DNA from: Hyphomicrobiales bacterium
GTDB taxonomy: Bacteria > Pseudomonadota > Alphaproteobacteria > Rhizobiales > Xanthobacteraceae
Direction: 5' to 3'
Length of the DNA stretch: 59,231 nucleotides
Assembly (NCBI GenBank): GCA_017305665.1
Contig: JAFKKH010000035.1
Coordinates: 1 to 59,231, forward strand
The notes under the pieces were generated by a model that saw nothing but the letters and a program-made list of their open reading frames with translations, was not told the DNA's origin and searched no databases. Numbering within the stretch: the first letter of the stretch is position 1; each line of letters begins with the position of its first letter. Position numbers and translations under genes: made by a program. Positions 18,333 to 28,757 of the stretch are shown piece after piece.

Positions 18333-19751
18333 ATGACCAAAGAAATGACCCGGCGGCCCGCTGCCACCGTACGCCGCTCTCTCTCGAAGCTGACCGCGAT
18401 GATTACCGCGTGCGCCCTCACGGGCACCGCGCTGCCGGTCCATGCCCAGCAGGCCAAGGGACCGCCGGTGCTGCGCGATACCGAAACGGAGCAACTGCTG
18501 CGCGACTACACACGCCCGATCCTGCGCGTCGCGGGACTGGCGAAGCAGAACATCCAGATGGTCATCATCAACGACAAGTCGTTCAACGCCTTTGTCGCCG
18601 ACGGCCGCCGCATCTTCGTGAACTACGGCGCGATCATGCAATCGACCACGCCAAACCAGTTGATCGGCGTGCTGGCGCACGAAACCGGGCATCTCGCCGG
18701 CGGTCACCTTTCCAAGTTTCGCGAGCAGCTTGCCCGGACCCAGACCCAAATGATCATCGCCATGCTGCTCGGCGCCGGCGCTATTGCGGCGGGAGCCGCA
18801 CGCGGCGGCGGAAGTACCGGCGCCGCCAGCAACATCGGCGCGGCCGCCATGAGCGCACCGCAGGCGATCGCGCGCCGCAGCCTGTTGTCCTACCAGCGCC
18901 AGCAGGAAGAGAACGCCGACCGAGCCGGCGTGAAGTTCCTGACCGAGACCGGACAGTCGGCGAAGGGCATGTACGAAACCTTCAAGCGCTTCACCGACGA
19001 AAGCCTGTTCGCCGCGCACGGCGCCGATCCCTATGTGCAGTCCCATCCGATGCCGGCCGATCGCGTCGCCGCGCTCGCGGAACTCGCCAAGACCAGCCCG
19101 TACTGGGACAAGAAAGACGATCCGGCGCTTCAGATGCGACACGACATGGTGCGCGCCAAGATATCCGCATTCATGGAGCGCCAGGACACGGTGTACCGGC
19201 GCTATCCGATGTCCGATACCAGCCTGCCCGCCCGCTACGCGCACGCGATCTCCACCTATCTGCACGGCGACCTTCGCTCGGCGCTGGCGCAAATCGAAAG
19301 TTTGATCAAGCTTCAGCCCCAAAACCCCTACTTCTACGAGGTCCAGGGACAGGCCCTGCTCGAAGGAGGACACCCGGCGGAGGCGATTGCGCCCCTGCGG
19401 CGCGCGGTGCAACTGTCCCATAACGCTCCGCTCATCGAGATGTTACTTGGGCAGGCGCTCGTCGCATCGAATAATAAGGCCTATACGGAGGAGGCCATCT
19501 CGATTCTGCGCGCAGCACTGGCGCGGGAACCCGAAGCCCCGCTCGGTTACATGCAGCTCGCGATGGCCTACGGCCGCAAGGGCGACTATGCGCAGGCCGA
19601 CCTCGCCTCGGCGCAAGCCGCGTATCTGCGGGGAGACAACAAGACGGCGCGAGAACTCGCGGCACGGGCAAAAACCCGCTTTGCCATCGGCACGCCCGGA
19701 TGGGTCAAGGCCGACGACATCGTTTCAGCCAAAGTCCCTGATAAGAAGTAG
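18333..19751 (+). CDS. Periplasmic M48 metalloprotease with TPR repeats (BepA-like)
   Basis: A signal peptide ends near LPVHAQQ. The zinc site H-E-T-G-H is at about residues 116-120 (GVLAHETGHLAGGH), with the third ligand in Q-Q-E-E-N-A-D-R-A-G. The C-terminal half holds tetratricopeptide-like helices (QGQALLEGGHPAEAIAPLRR, then LLGQALVASNNKAYTEEAIS). The 472-residue architecture matches BepA/YfgC, which assists or degrades outer-membrane proteins with the Bam complex; bamE lies 4 kb away. The dsbA-like gene follows after 58 bp. Confidence 0.92.
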   Translation: MTKEMTRRPAATVRRSLSKLTAMITACALTGTALPVHAQQAKGPPVLRDTETEQLLRDYTRPILRVAGLAKQNIQMVIINDKSFNAFVADGRRIFVNYGAIMQSTTPNQLIGVLAHETGHLAGGHLSKFREQLARTQTQMIIAMLLGAGAIAAGAARGGGSTGAASNIGAAAMSAPQAIARRSLLSYQRQQEENADRAGVKFLTETGQSAKGMYETFKRFTDESLFAAHGADPYVQSHPMPADRVAALAELAKTSPYWDKKDDPALQMRHDMVRAKISAFMERQDTVYRRYPMSDTSLPARYAHAISTYLHGDLRSALAQIESLIKLQPQNPYFYEVQGQALLEGGHPAEAIAPLRRAVQLSHNAPLIEMLLGQALVASNNKAYTEEAISILRAALAREPEAPLGYMQLAMAYGRKGDYAQADLASAQAAYLRGDNKTARELAARAKTRFAIGTPGWVKADDIVSAKVPDKK

Positions 19752-19809
19752 ACAAGCATCACCCACGCGCCACCGAACCCGAGATTCCCTACCCAAAAGG
19801 ATTTCAACA

Positions 19810-20577
19810 ATGTTCCCGCTTCGTAGTCTCGCCCCTGCCCTGTTTGCGCTCGCGCTCGGCGCCGCACCGGTCGCCGTCTCGGCACAGACTTTCTCAGACA
19901 GTCAGCGCGGCGAGATCGAACAGATCGTCAAAAACTATCTGCTGTCCCATCCCGAAATCCTCGAGGATGTCTCAGCCGAACTCGGCAAACGTCAGGCGGC
20001 CGCCGCAGCGTTGCAGCACGAAGCCGCAGTTACCAAGAACGCGGATACCATCTTCAGCTCGCCGCGCGGCGTGACGCTGGGCAACAAGAACGGCGACGTC
20101 ACCTTCGTCGAGTTCTTCGATTACAACTGCGGCTACTGCAAACACGCCATGGGCGATATGCTGACCCTGTTGAAAACGGATCCTAAGCTCAAGGTCGTGC
20201 TGAAGGAATTTCCGGTGCTCGGGCCTGGCTCGGTCGAAGCAGCGCAGGTCGCGGTCGCGGCGCGCATGCAGGATCCCAGCGGCAAAAAGTATCTCGACTT
20301 CCATCAGAAGCTGCTCGGCGGCCGCGGCCAGGCCGACAAGGCGCGCGCGCTGGCTGTCGCCAAGGAGGTCGGCTTCGATATGCCCCAGATCGAGAAGGAC
20401 ATGAAGAGCCCCGAGGTGCGCGCGACACTCGAGGAAAATTTCAAGCTCGCCGAGGCGATGGGTATGAACGGTACGCCGAGCTACGTCATCGGCAAGCAGG
20501 TCGTGGTCGGCGCGGTCGGTCTTGAAGGACTGAAGGAAAAGATCAGCACGGCTCGCTGCGGCAAAGCGTCCTGCTAA
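19810..20577 (+). CDS. DsbA-family periplasmic thiol oxidoreductase (Com1-like)
   Basis: A 255-residue protein with a signal peptide (to VSAQTF). A helical prefix (GEIEQIVKNYLLSHPEILED) is typical of DsbA/Com1-like proteins of this class. The thioredoxin-fold active site is FFDYNCGYCK (C107/C110) and the cis-proline loop is NGTPSYVIG. It should oxidise or isomerise disulfides in exported proteins. It lies 58 bp after the M48 gene and may share its transcript. Confidence 0.93.
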   Translation: MFPLRSLAPALFALALGAAPVAVSAQTFSDSQRGEIEQIVKNYLLSHPEILEDVSAELGKRQAAAAALQHEAAVTKNADTIFSSPRGVTLGNKNGDVTFVEFFDYNCGYCKHAMGDMLTLLKTDPKLKVVLKEFPVLGPGSVEAAQVAVAARMQDPSGKKYLDFHQKLLGGRGQADKARALAVAKEVGFDMPQIEKDMKSPEVRATLEENFKLAEAMGMNGTPSYVIGKQVVVGAVGLEGLKEKISTARCGKASC

Positions 20578-20620
20578 CAAGGCGTCCTGCTGATCCGCCT
20601 CTCCCGGTTGTATCGACGAC

Positions 20621-20651
20621 AAGGCCCTCGCGCATAGCGGGGGCCTTTTTC
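20621..20651 (+). terminator. Terminator after the DsbA-like gene
   Basis: AAGGCCCTCG pairs with CGGGGGCCTT across a short loop and is followed by TTTCG. Confidence 0.8.
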
Positions 20652-20807
20652 GTTTGTTCGGTGAACTTCCGCCGCTGCGGCATTCGTTCGCTGATCCGTT
20701 TATTCCACGTTCAGAAAACAAATCCTCCGGAACCTAGGTTGCATCGGAACGTCGCCCCTCACCGCATCGTTGTTCAATGGGCAGTGCAGACACGTGAGGA
20801 GATATTA

Positions 20808-21572
20808 ATGACGAAACGCTTTCTCGTATCGGCCGCAGCGGCGGCTCTGATCGCCGGAACAGGCTTTGCCTATGCGCAGGGAACAGGCATGAACCACGGC
20901 GGCGCTGCAGGCGGTGCGGCCGCTCAGCAAAGCGCGCCTTCAACACCCGGCACCGGAACGTCGGGCGCTAACGATGCGTCCCAGCCGCCGAGTGCCGACA
21001 TGCATATGAAATCGACAGAGTCGTACGAAAAGACCCCGCACGAGGGGCAGCGCGCGCAAGACAGCACGCACAATGGCAAGTCGAAGAGCATGCACTCGGA
21101 AAGCAACGAGTCGGGCAAGTCCAAGACGAACATGCGGGCCGAGGATCGCAACGAAAAGTCCATGGACCACAACCGAAGCGCGGAGGAGCGCAACGGAAAG
21201 ACCATGGAGCGGAACCGGAGCGCTGAAGAGCACAAGGGAATGAAATCCGATTCCTCGAAGAGCGCGACTGACACCAACAGGTCGTCGACCATGACCACCG
21301 GCCAGGCTGGCGCGGGCGCAAAGCTGTCGACGGAACAGCGCACCAAGATCACCACCGTGATCAGGGGCCAGCATGTGCAGCCGACGACGGACGTCAACTT
21401 CTCGATCTCGGTCGGCACACGGGTTCCGCGCAGCGTCCACTTCCATCCGCTGCCGACGGAAATCGTCCAGATCTATCCGAGTTGGCGTGGCTATGAATTC
21501 ATTCTGGTTCGCGACCAGATCGTCGTCGTCGACCCTCGCACCTTTGAGATCGTGGCGGTTCTGGAAGCCTGA
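20808..21572 (+). CDS. Secreted DUF1236 protein with repetitive charged linker
   Basis: The ATG at 20808 follows a GAGGAGA ribosome site. A signal peptide (ending FAYAQG) is followed by about 130 residues of low-complexity sequence with near-repeats (DRNEKSMDHNRSAEE, ERNGKTMERNRSAEE). The C-terminal DUF1236 domain is LSTEQRTKITTVIRGQHVQP, then FSISVGTRVPRSVHFHPLPT and YEFILVRDQIVVVDPRTFEI. The domain is common in Bradyrhizobium exported proteins of unknown role, possibly envelope or stress related. Confidence 0.88.
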   Translation: MTKRFLVSAAAAALIAGTGFAYAQGTGMNHGGAAGGAAAQQSAPSTPGTGTSGANDASQPPSADMHMKSTESYEKTPHEGQRAQDSTHNGKSKSMHSESNESGKSKTNMRAEDRNEKSMDHNRSAEERNGKTMERNRSAEEHKGMKSDSSKSATDTNRSSTMTTGQAGAGAKLSTEQRTKITTVIRGQHVQPTTDVNFSISVGTRVPRSVHFHPLPTEIVQIYPSWRGYEFILVRDQIVVVDPRTFEIVAVLEA

Positions 21573-21596
21573 TCGGCTTTGAAGCAACGAGTGAAG

Positions 21597-21626
21597 AAGG
21601 GGCGGACTCGGATGGGTCCGCCCCTT
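21597..21626 (+). terminator. Stem-loop after the DUF1236 gene
   Basis: AAGGGGCGGAC and GTCCGCCCCTT form an 11-bp perfect stem with an 8-nt loop. No T tract follows, so termination is likely but weaker than at other sites. Confidence 0.55.
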
Positions 21627-21832
21627 GCCACGCCAGCGTGGGCGGCCAGCGCCCCGCTCCAACCTTGGTTAACGTGGAATTTCCGCAGGTTCTGCGCGGC
21701 TTTTCACGAATGAAGTGAGGCATTTGAAGCGGGATAGTAAAGTCTTCGGGCTTCCCCTTGGGGCCCTTGTTACCTATAACGGCCCCGACCCGCGGCGCCC
21801 CGCGCCGGGTAAGGATTTCTTCGGGACCTCGG

Positions 21833-22303
21833 ATGGCGAAGACGATTTACGTGCTCAACGGCCCGAACCTCAACATGCTCGGGACCCGCGAGCCCGACAC
21901 CTATGGCAGCGCCACCCTCGCGGACGTCGAGAAGCTCTGCGCCGATACGGCTGCGGGCTTCGGGCTCAAGGCGGACTGCCGCCAGTCCAATCGAGAGGGC
22001 GAACTGGTCGATTTCATTCACGAGGCCTACGCCAGGAAGGCCTCGGGCATCGTGATCAATGCGGGCGCCTATTCGCACACTTCGATCGCGCTGCACGACG
22101 CGCTGAAGGCGGTGCAAATTCCCGCTGTCGAGGTTCACATCAGCAACGTGTACGCGCGGGAGGAATTCCGCCATCACTCCTTCACCGCCAAGGCCGCGTT
22201 CGCGAGCCTGTGCGGCTTCGGCATCGAAGGCTATCGGCTCGCCATCAAGGGGCTTGCCGCCAAGATCGGCGCGGCGAAATCCAGCGCGACTTCCCCATCC
22301 TGA
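21833..22303 (+). CDS. aroQ: Type II 3-dehydroquinate dehydratase
   Basis: A 156-residue protein from the ATG at 21833. [18 protein letters not shown] carries the catalytic Tyr loop, [16 protein letters not shown] the Arg/Glu pair, [17 protein letters not shown] the anhydroquinate contacts, and [17 protein letters not shown] the catalytic histidine. It performs the third shikimate-pathway step. It heads the aroQ-accB-accC cluster, with accB 43 bp downstream. Confidence 0.96.
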   Translation: MAKTIYVLNGPNLNMLGTREPDTYGSATLADVEKLCADTAAGFGLKADCRQSNREGELVDFIHEAYARKASGIVINAGAYSHTSIALHDALKAVQIPAVEVHISNVYAREEFRHHSFTAKAAFASLCGFGIEGYRLAIKGLAAKIGAAKSSATSPS

Positions 22304-22345
22304 CGTATCGGCGTCATCCCTCACAGAAAGTTTCGGATCGAGATC

Positions 22346-22819
22346 ATGGCCCGCCAGCCTGAAAACCCATCAAAGACCAAAGCCGGTGACGAGAGCGCGC
22401 TGATCCGCGAACTCGCTTCGCTGCTCGATGAGACCAACCTGACCGAAATCGAGATCGAGCGCACCGGCCTGCGCGTGCGGATCGCCCGCAACGTCAGTGT
22501 CACCACGGCGATACCCGCGAGCTACGCCCCCGCTGCGCCGACACCTGCCGCTGCGCCGGCTGCCGCCGCCGATATCAGCAAGCATCCCGGCATGGTGCCC
22601 TCGCCCATGGTCGGCACGGTCTACTGGGCACCGGAGCCCGGCGCCAAGCCGTTCGTCGAAGTCGGTACCAAGGTCTCCGTGGGCCAGACGCTGCTGATCG
22701 TCGAGGCGATGAAGACCATGAACCAGATTCCGTCGCCGCGAGCCGGTACGGTCACGCAGATTCTCGTCGAGGACGGCCAGCCCGTCGAGTTCGGCGAACC
22801 GCTGGTCATCATCGAATGA
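22346..22819 (+). CDS. accB: Biotin carboxyl carrier protein of acetyl-CoA carboxylase
   Basis: A 157-residue protein: a helical N-terminus ([20 protein letters not shown]), an Ala/Pro hinge, and a biotinyl domain with biotin-accepting lysine K123 in [28 protein letters not shown] is the domain entry. It works with AccC and the AccAD carboxyltransferase to make malonyl-CoA. accC starts 25 bp after its stop. Confidence 0.97.
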   Translation: MARQPENPSKTKAGDESALIRELASLLDETNLTEIEIERTGLRVRIARNVSVTTAIPASYAPAAPTPAAAPAAAADISKHPGMVPSPMVGTVYWAPEPGAKPFVEVGTKVSVGQTLLIVEAMKTMNQIPSPRAGTVTQILVEDGQPVEFGEPLVIIE

Positions 22820-22844
22820 TGCTGTTCGAACCACAGGCGCAGTG

Positions 22845-24194
<1,350 letters not shown>

Positions 24195-24314
24195 CCACCC
24201 TCCAATTTTTGCCTCCGCTTTTTGGACAAATTTCGAAAAAGCGCGGGAACCGGCTGCCCGCTGGAACGTTTGGCAAAATAGCCAGGCACGGCATCGTGCG
24301 GGGGAGCGTTTGTA

Positions 24315-25880
24315 TTGTCTGAAGCTGAGCACGATCCGATAGAGGCAGCGCCCGCCGCTCGATCGTCGCGTCACGCGCTCGGCCAGATCATCCTGCTGGC
24401 CTCGGGTCTCGTGGTCCTGACGCTGATCAGCGCGACATCCGTCTATCTGGTCAACAAGGCCCGCGAAGACTCGCAGTGGGTGCTTCACAGCACGGAAGTC
24501 GAGAATGAAATCTCGCTGGCCCAGTTGCAGATGCGGCGCGCCGAAAGCGCACAGCGCGGTTTCCTGCTGACGCAGCGTCCGGAATTCCGCAGCGCGTTCG
24601 AGGAAGCCGTAAGTCAGCTTCAGCCGAGCTTCGAGCGGTTGAAGGCGCTAACGATCGACAATCCCTATCAGCAGGAGCGGCTCAAGCAGATCGTTCCGCA
24701 GACAGAAGAGCGGATGAAACAACTGCGACACGGCATCGACCTGGCCCAGGCGAACCGCCTCAGCGAAGCCGCCGAAATCGCCCGGCAGGAAGCCGGCCGC
24801 GATGCAATGGGCGATATCCGCAAGCTCGCCGGCGAGATGCGCGCCGAGGAAAACCGCCTGTTCGTGGCGCGGACGACATCCGCCGATGCGAGCCAGTCGC
24901 TTTCGGCCTCGATCACCAGCATCGGCTCGGGATTGGTGGTAGTGTTCGCGGGACTATCGATCTTCCTGGTGCGGCGCTCGAGCCGCGCACGCGATGAAGC
25001 CGAGACGCGGTTACGCGACACCAACCTCAACCTCGAATCCACAATCGAGGAGCGCACAGCCGATCTCCGCGAAGCCAATGACGAGATCCAACGCTTCGCT
25101 TACATCGTCAGCCACGACCTGCGCTCACCGCTGGTCAACATCATGGGCTTCACCAGCGAACTCGAGGAATTGCGCGGCGACATCTTCAAGCGCATCGCGA
25201 CGCTGAGCCGGTCGGAGGACGCGTCGCCTCTGGCTGCGGACGACACAGCCGCCGTCGTCGAGCCCGTTCTCGACGAGGCGGACAAGCAACTCTCGCAGGA
25301 CTTCACCGAGGCGCTAGGGTTCATCAAATCGTCGATCGGAAAGATGGACCGTTTGATCAGCGCGATCCTCAACCTGACGCGCGAGGGCCGCCGCGAATTC
25401 CAGCCGGTTCCGGTCGCCATGCGCGACCTGATTGAAAACATCGCCTCCACCATGGCGCATCAGGCCGCCGAGGCCGACGCCCAGATCAGGGTCGAGCCGC
25501 TGCCGGACATCGTCAGCGACCGTCTTGCGCTCGAGCAGATTTTCTCCAATCTGATCGATAATGCGCTGAAATATCTGAAGTCGGGAGTTCCAGGCGACAT
25601 CGCCATCCGCGGCCGACGCAAGCTCGGTTTCGCGATCTTCGAAATCACCGACAACGGCCGCGGCATCGATCCGAAGGACCACCAGCGGATCTTCGACCTG
25701 TTCCGCCGGGCGGGCACCCAGGATCGGCCAGGCCAGGGCATCGGCCTGGCACACGTCCGCGCGCTGGTCCGCAGGCTCGGAGGAACCATGTCGGTCTCAT
25801 CAGAACTTGGCCAAGGAAGCACGTTTACTGTTACCCTCCCCGCCGCGTGGACGGGCATCAATCGGGACAAACAAGCATGA
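24315..25880 (+). CDS. CHASE3 sensor histidine kinase
   Basis: A 521-residue TTG-started protein. One transmembrane segment (IILLASGLVVLTLISATSVY) and a periplasmic CHASE3 helical domain (residues about 55-190, with RRAESAQRGFLLTQRPEFR) precede a second transmembrane segment and a coiled coil. The HisKA domain has IVSHDLRSP (His about 267). The ATPase shows N-L-I-D-N-A-L-K-Y, D-N-G-R-G-I-D and G-Q-G-I-G-L-A. HisKA contains an unusually long insert between its helices (DIFKRIATLSRSEDASPLAA). Its stop overlaps the next gene (ATGA). Confidence 0.93.
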   Translation: MSEAEHDPIEAAPAARSSRHALGQIILLASGLVVLTLISATSVYLVNKAREDSQWVLHSTEVENEISLAQLQMRRAESAQRGFLLTQRPEFRSAFEEAVSQLQPSFERLKALTIDNPYQQERLKQIVPQTEERMKQLRHGIDLAQANRLSEAAEIARQEAGRDAMGDIRKLAGEMRAEENRLFVARTTSADASQSLSASITSIGSGLVVVFAGLSIFLVRRSSRARDEAETRLRDTNLNLESTIEERTADLREANDEIQRFAYIVSHDLRSPLVNIMGFTSELEELRGDIFKRIATLSRSEDASPLAADDTAAVVEPVLDEADKQLSQDFTEALGFIKSSIGKMDRLISAILNLTREGRREFQPVPVAMRDLIENIASTMAHQAAEADAQIRVEPLPDIVSDRLALEQIFSNLIDNALKYLKSGVPGDIAIRGRRKLGFAIFEITDNGRGIDPKDHQRIFDLFRRAGTQDRPGQGIGLAHVRALVRRLGGTMSVSSELGQGSTFTVTLPAAWTGINRDKQA

Positions 25881-26317
25881 GCAAGCCAGTCACCATCATC
25901 ATGATCGAGGACGACGAGGGTCATGCCCGGCTGATTGAGCGCAATATCCGGCGCTCGGGTGTCAACAATGAGATCAAGCCGTTCACGAACGGTACAGACG
26001 CCGTCAACTACCTGTTCGGTCCGGACAGCAGCGGCCTCGGGCACAAGGACGAGGCGCTGCTTATCCTGCTCGACCTCAACCTGCCGGACATGAGCGGCAT
26101 CGATATCCTGCGGCGGGTGAAGGAAAACAGATATCTGAAATATGCGCCGGTTGTCGTGCTGACGACCACCGACGATTCCCAGGAGATCAAGCGGTGCTAC
26201 GAACTGGGATGCAACGTCTACATCACGAAGCCCGTGAACTACGAGAGCTTCGCCAACGCGATCCGGCAACTCGGCCTGTTCTTCTCCGTCATTCAGGTTC
26301 CGCAAGCGTCCCCATGA
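25877..26317 (+). CDS. Single-domain response regulator (Rcp1-like)
   Basis: A 146-residue receiver only. The acidic pocket is I-E-D-D-E near the start, the phospho-acceptor is D66 in LLDLNLPDMSG, the switch threonine is in V-V-L-T-T-T-D-D, and the lysine is in Y-I-T-K-P-V. The longer loop before the phospho-site resembles Rcp1-type partners of phytochromes. It probably takes phosphate from the CHASE3 kinase and passes it on, since it lacks an output domain. It is coupled by ATGA on both sides. Confidence 0.93.
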   Translation: MSKPVTIIMIEDDEGHARLIERNIRRSGVNNEIKPFTNGTDAVNYLFGPDSSGLGHKDEALLILLDLNLPDMSGIDILRRVKENRYLKYAPVVVLTTTDDSQEIKRCYELGCNVYITKPVNYESFANAIRQLGLFFSVIQVPQASP

Positions 26318-27402
26318 GCGCCAAACCCACCCTCCTCTATATCGACGACGACGACGCGCTCGCCCGTCTGGTGCAGCGCGGCCTGACGCGCCAAGGTTTC
26401 AGCGTGGAGCATGCGGCTGACGGCGAGGCCGGTCTCGCGCGTATCGCACAAGGCGGCATCGACGTGGTCGGGCTCGATCAGTACATGCCTGGCCTCGACG
26501 GATTGGAGACGCTGGAACGGATCCGGGCGATTCCCAACGCGCCGCCGGTGGTGTTCGTTACCGCCTCGCAGGATTCCAAGATCGCCGTGACCGCGCTGAA
26601 GGCCGGCGCCGCCGACTATCTCGTCAAGGATACGCTCGGCGAATACGTACCGCTGCTGCAGGTCGCCGCCGAAGGCGCGATCCGGCAAGCGATGGTCCAG
26701 AAGGCCCGCGAGGAGGCCGAGGCCGAGGTCCATGCCTCACGCGACCGCTATGCGGCGCTCGCCGCCGAGCGCGAAGTGCTGCTGCGCGAGGTCAACCATC
26801 GCGTCGGCAACAGCCTTCAGATCATTGCATCGCTGCTGCATCTGCAGGCCAACTCCACGTCTGAAGATGCCGTCAAGGCCGCGCTGACCAATGCGATGGG
26901 CCGCGTCGCCGCCGTGGCGCAGGTGCATCGACGCCTCTACACATCGCACGACCTGAAGAGCGTGCTGCTGAACCAGTATCTCGAAGCCTTGCTCGAAGAT
27001 CTGCGGCGTTCCGCCGAGGGCAACCGGATGTCGCGCCTCGATCTGAAGGCCGAGCCCATCGAGATCGATCCGGATCGCGCCGTCGCGATCGGAATCATCG
27101 TCAACGAACTCGTCATGAACGCGGTCAAATACGCCTATCCCGATGGGCCCGGCCCGATCCATGTCGAACTCGGAACCGAGGGCGACGACATCAGGGTATC
27201 GATCACCGACGACGGCGTCGGCCTCAATGCGAAGGCCGATCCGCGCTCGACCGGCATGGGTCAGCGGATCGTCTCCGCCATGGCACAGAAGCTCGACGCC
27301 CGCGCCGAGCGCGACCCAACGCATGACGGCACGCGCATCGTCCTGCGGTTCCGCCGCGAAATTCCGCCGGGCGCGACCAGCAAGCCCGCAACCGCAGCCT
27401 GA
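26314..27402 (+). CDS. Hybrid receiver-HisKA_2/HWE-type histidine kinase
   Basis: A 362-residue protein: an N-terminal receiver (D55 in LDQYMPGLDG, lysine in YLVKDTLGE), a linking coiled coil, then LLREVNHRVGNSLQIIASLL with His about 162. This is the HisKA_2 dimerisation signature seen in alphaproteobacterial HWE-like kinases, including those of the general stress response. The ATPase has NELVMNAVKYAYPDGPG and DDGVGL. It is likely the third step of the same relay. No PhyR/NepR/EcfG genes are in the window. Confidence 0.92.
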   Translation: MSAKPTLLYIDDDDALARLVQRGLTRQGFSVEHAADGEAGLARIAQGGIDVVGLDQYMPGLDGLETLERIRAIPNAPPVVFVTASQDSKIAVTALKAGAADYLVKDTLGEYVPLLQVAAEGAIRQAMVQKAREEAEAEVHASRDRYAALAAEREVLLREVNHRVGNSLQIIASLLHLQANSTSEDAVKAALTNAMGRVAAVAQVHRRLYTSHDLKSVLLNQYLEALLEDLRRSAEGNRMSRLDLKAEPIEIDPDRAVAIGIIVNELVMNAVKYAYPDGPGPIHVELGTEGDDIRVSITDDGVGLNAKADPRSTGMGQRIVSAMAQKLDARAERDPTHDGTRIVLRFRREIPPGATSKPATAA

Positions 27403-27428
27403 CGAAGCCGGATCGCAGCGCTCCGAGT

Positions 27429-27460
27429 TGCGACGTTTCATCTCCCCGTGAAACGTCGCA
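27429..27460. promoter_or_regulatory. Perfect 12-bp inverted repeat upstream of the NTF2/ArsR pair
   Basis: TGCGACGTTTCA (27429-27440) and TGAAACGTCGCA (27449-27460) flank an 8-bp spacer. No T tract follows, so an operator fits better than a terminator. It lies 47 bp before the start of the NTF2-like gene, where an ArsR-type dimer encoded by the next gene could bind. Confidence 0.55.
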
Positions 27461-27507
27461 CATTTCGCTGGTGCTATCTCCTGCGCAGAACGAGCAAGGA
27501 GATCGAC

Positions 27508-27933
27508 ATGAGCGATACTACTGAAACGATCCGCGATGCCGAGCGCATCTATCACGCATGGGACGATGCACTTGGGCGCAAGGACCTCGATGCCGCGCTC
27601 CGCCTCTACGCGCCCGACGTTGTTCTTGAAAGTCCCCTCGTCCGGCATCTGCTTGGCCGTGAGGATGGCGTCGTGCGCGGCCGGGATGATCTGCGCCAGT
27701 TCGTGGACAAGGTATTCAAGACGCAACCAGCGCTGCGGCAGCGGTATCGGACAGGATTCTTTACTGACGGCAAACGGCTGATGTGGGAAGACCCTCGCGC
27801 AACCCAGGCCGGACAACAGATGGATCTGGTCGAGGTGATGGATATCGGCGACGGCCTCATTCAGCAGCATCGCGTCTACTGGGGATGGTTTGGCCTGAAG
27901 GTTCTCGAGGACGGTGGCCACCGTTCACCCTGA
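27508..27933 (+). CDS. NTF2-like/SnoaL-like domain protein
   Basis: A 141-residue protein with an AAGGAG ribosome site. AERIYHAWDDALGRKDLDAA, then LRLYAPDVVLESPLVRHLLG and MDLVEVMDIGDGLIQQHRVY WGWF segments are the cone-shaped NTF2/SnoaL fold (ketosteroid-isomerase superfamily). It may bind or isomerise a small hydrophobic molecule. It is followed after 23 bp by an ArsR regulator, and both sit behind the palindrome at 27429. Confidence 0.85.
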   Translation: MSDTTETIRDAERIYHAWDDALGRKDLDAALRLYAPDVVLESPLVRHLLGREDGVVRGRDDLRQFVDKVFKTQPALRQRYRTGFFTDGKRLMWEDPRATQAGQQMDLVEVMDIGDGLIQQHRVYWGWFGLKVLEDGGHRSP

Positions 27934-27956
27934 GCGCCACCACCGGAGAGCGCCCA

Positions 27957-28667
27957 ATGCCCGTTCAAGCCGGTTTCGCCAAAGTTGCCGCCCTGCTGGC
28001 GGATCCCGCACGCGAAGCCATGCTTGTTGCACTTGCCGATGGGCGGACACTTCCGGCCGGAGAACTCGCCGCGATTGCCGGCATCACGCCGCAAAGCGCC
28101 AATGGCCATCTGCGAAAGCTCGTGGATGGCGGAGTGATCTCGGTCTGGACCCAGGGGCGCTTCCGGTATTTCCGCCTAGCCAATGAACAGGTCGGCACGG
28201 CGCTGGAAACACTGGCGGGAGTCACCGGGGCGCGTTCTGCGGATTCTGCCCGCGTTCGCCCTTCGCATCTTGTGGCCGCCCGGTGCTGCTACAAGCATCT
28301 CGCCGGTCGTCTCGGCGTCGCCCTCGCTGACGCGCTCGTGCATCGCGGTTACGTGTGCGTCAACGGCAATGACGTGACGCTGACCGACGCAGGCGAGCAA
28401 TGGATGACGACAATCGCCGCCGTCAGATCGCGATCGCCGCACAAACAGTTGCGGCTGTGTCTCGACTGGACCGAACGGCGCTTTCATTTCAGCGGCCCCG
28501 CGGCGAACGATATCCTGCGCTACCTCCTGGACAACCGTCTGATGCTCCGCGGCGCCGAACGATCACTGACGGTAACACCCGCGGGTCTGGCATGGTTCAG
28601 GAAGCTCGGTTTGAACACCGCGGATACCGTGACGTCCATTGCCAAAGCCGACCGGGTTCGCCGTTGA
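27957..28667 (+). CDS. ArsR-family winged-helix regulator with C-terminal extension
   Basis: A 236-residue protein. LLADPAREAMLVALADGRTL, then PAGELAAIAGITPQSANGHL and RKLVDGGVISVWTQGRFRYF form the ArsR winged HTH. No metal-binding C-x-C motif is visible. The C-terminal 130 residues include CCYKHLAGRLGVALADALVH and a second possible winged segment. Members of this size often sense organic ligands. The likely target is its own operon through the inverted repeat at 27429-27460. Confidence 0.88.
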   Translation: MPVQAGFAKVAALLADPAREAMLVALADGRTLPAGELAAIAGITPQSANGHLRKLVDGGVISVWTQGRFRYFRLANEQVGTALETLAGVTGARSADSARVRPSHLVAARCCYKHLAGRLGVALADALVHRGYVCVNGNDVTLTDAGEQWMTTIAAVRSRSPHKQLRLCLDWTERRFHFSGPAANDILRYLLDNRLMLRGAERSLTVTPAGLAWFRKLGLNTADTVTSIAKADRVRR

Positions 28668-28757
28668 CCAATACTATCCGGGAACAAGCGCCGAATCCTT
28701 CGTTCACGATCCGGATCGAGTGGTCGCCCGCGCATCACGGGTTTGCTAGAGTGCGGC

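Noticed and set aside
17730-19421. 563-codon minus-strand frame across the aminotransferase and M48 genes
   Set aside because: It overlaps two well-supported genes in other frames and has no family pattern.
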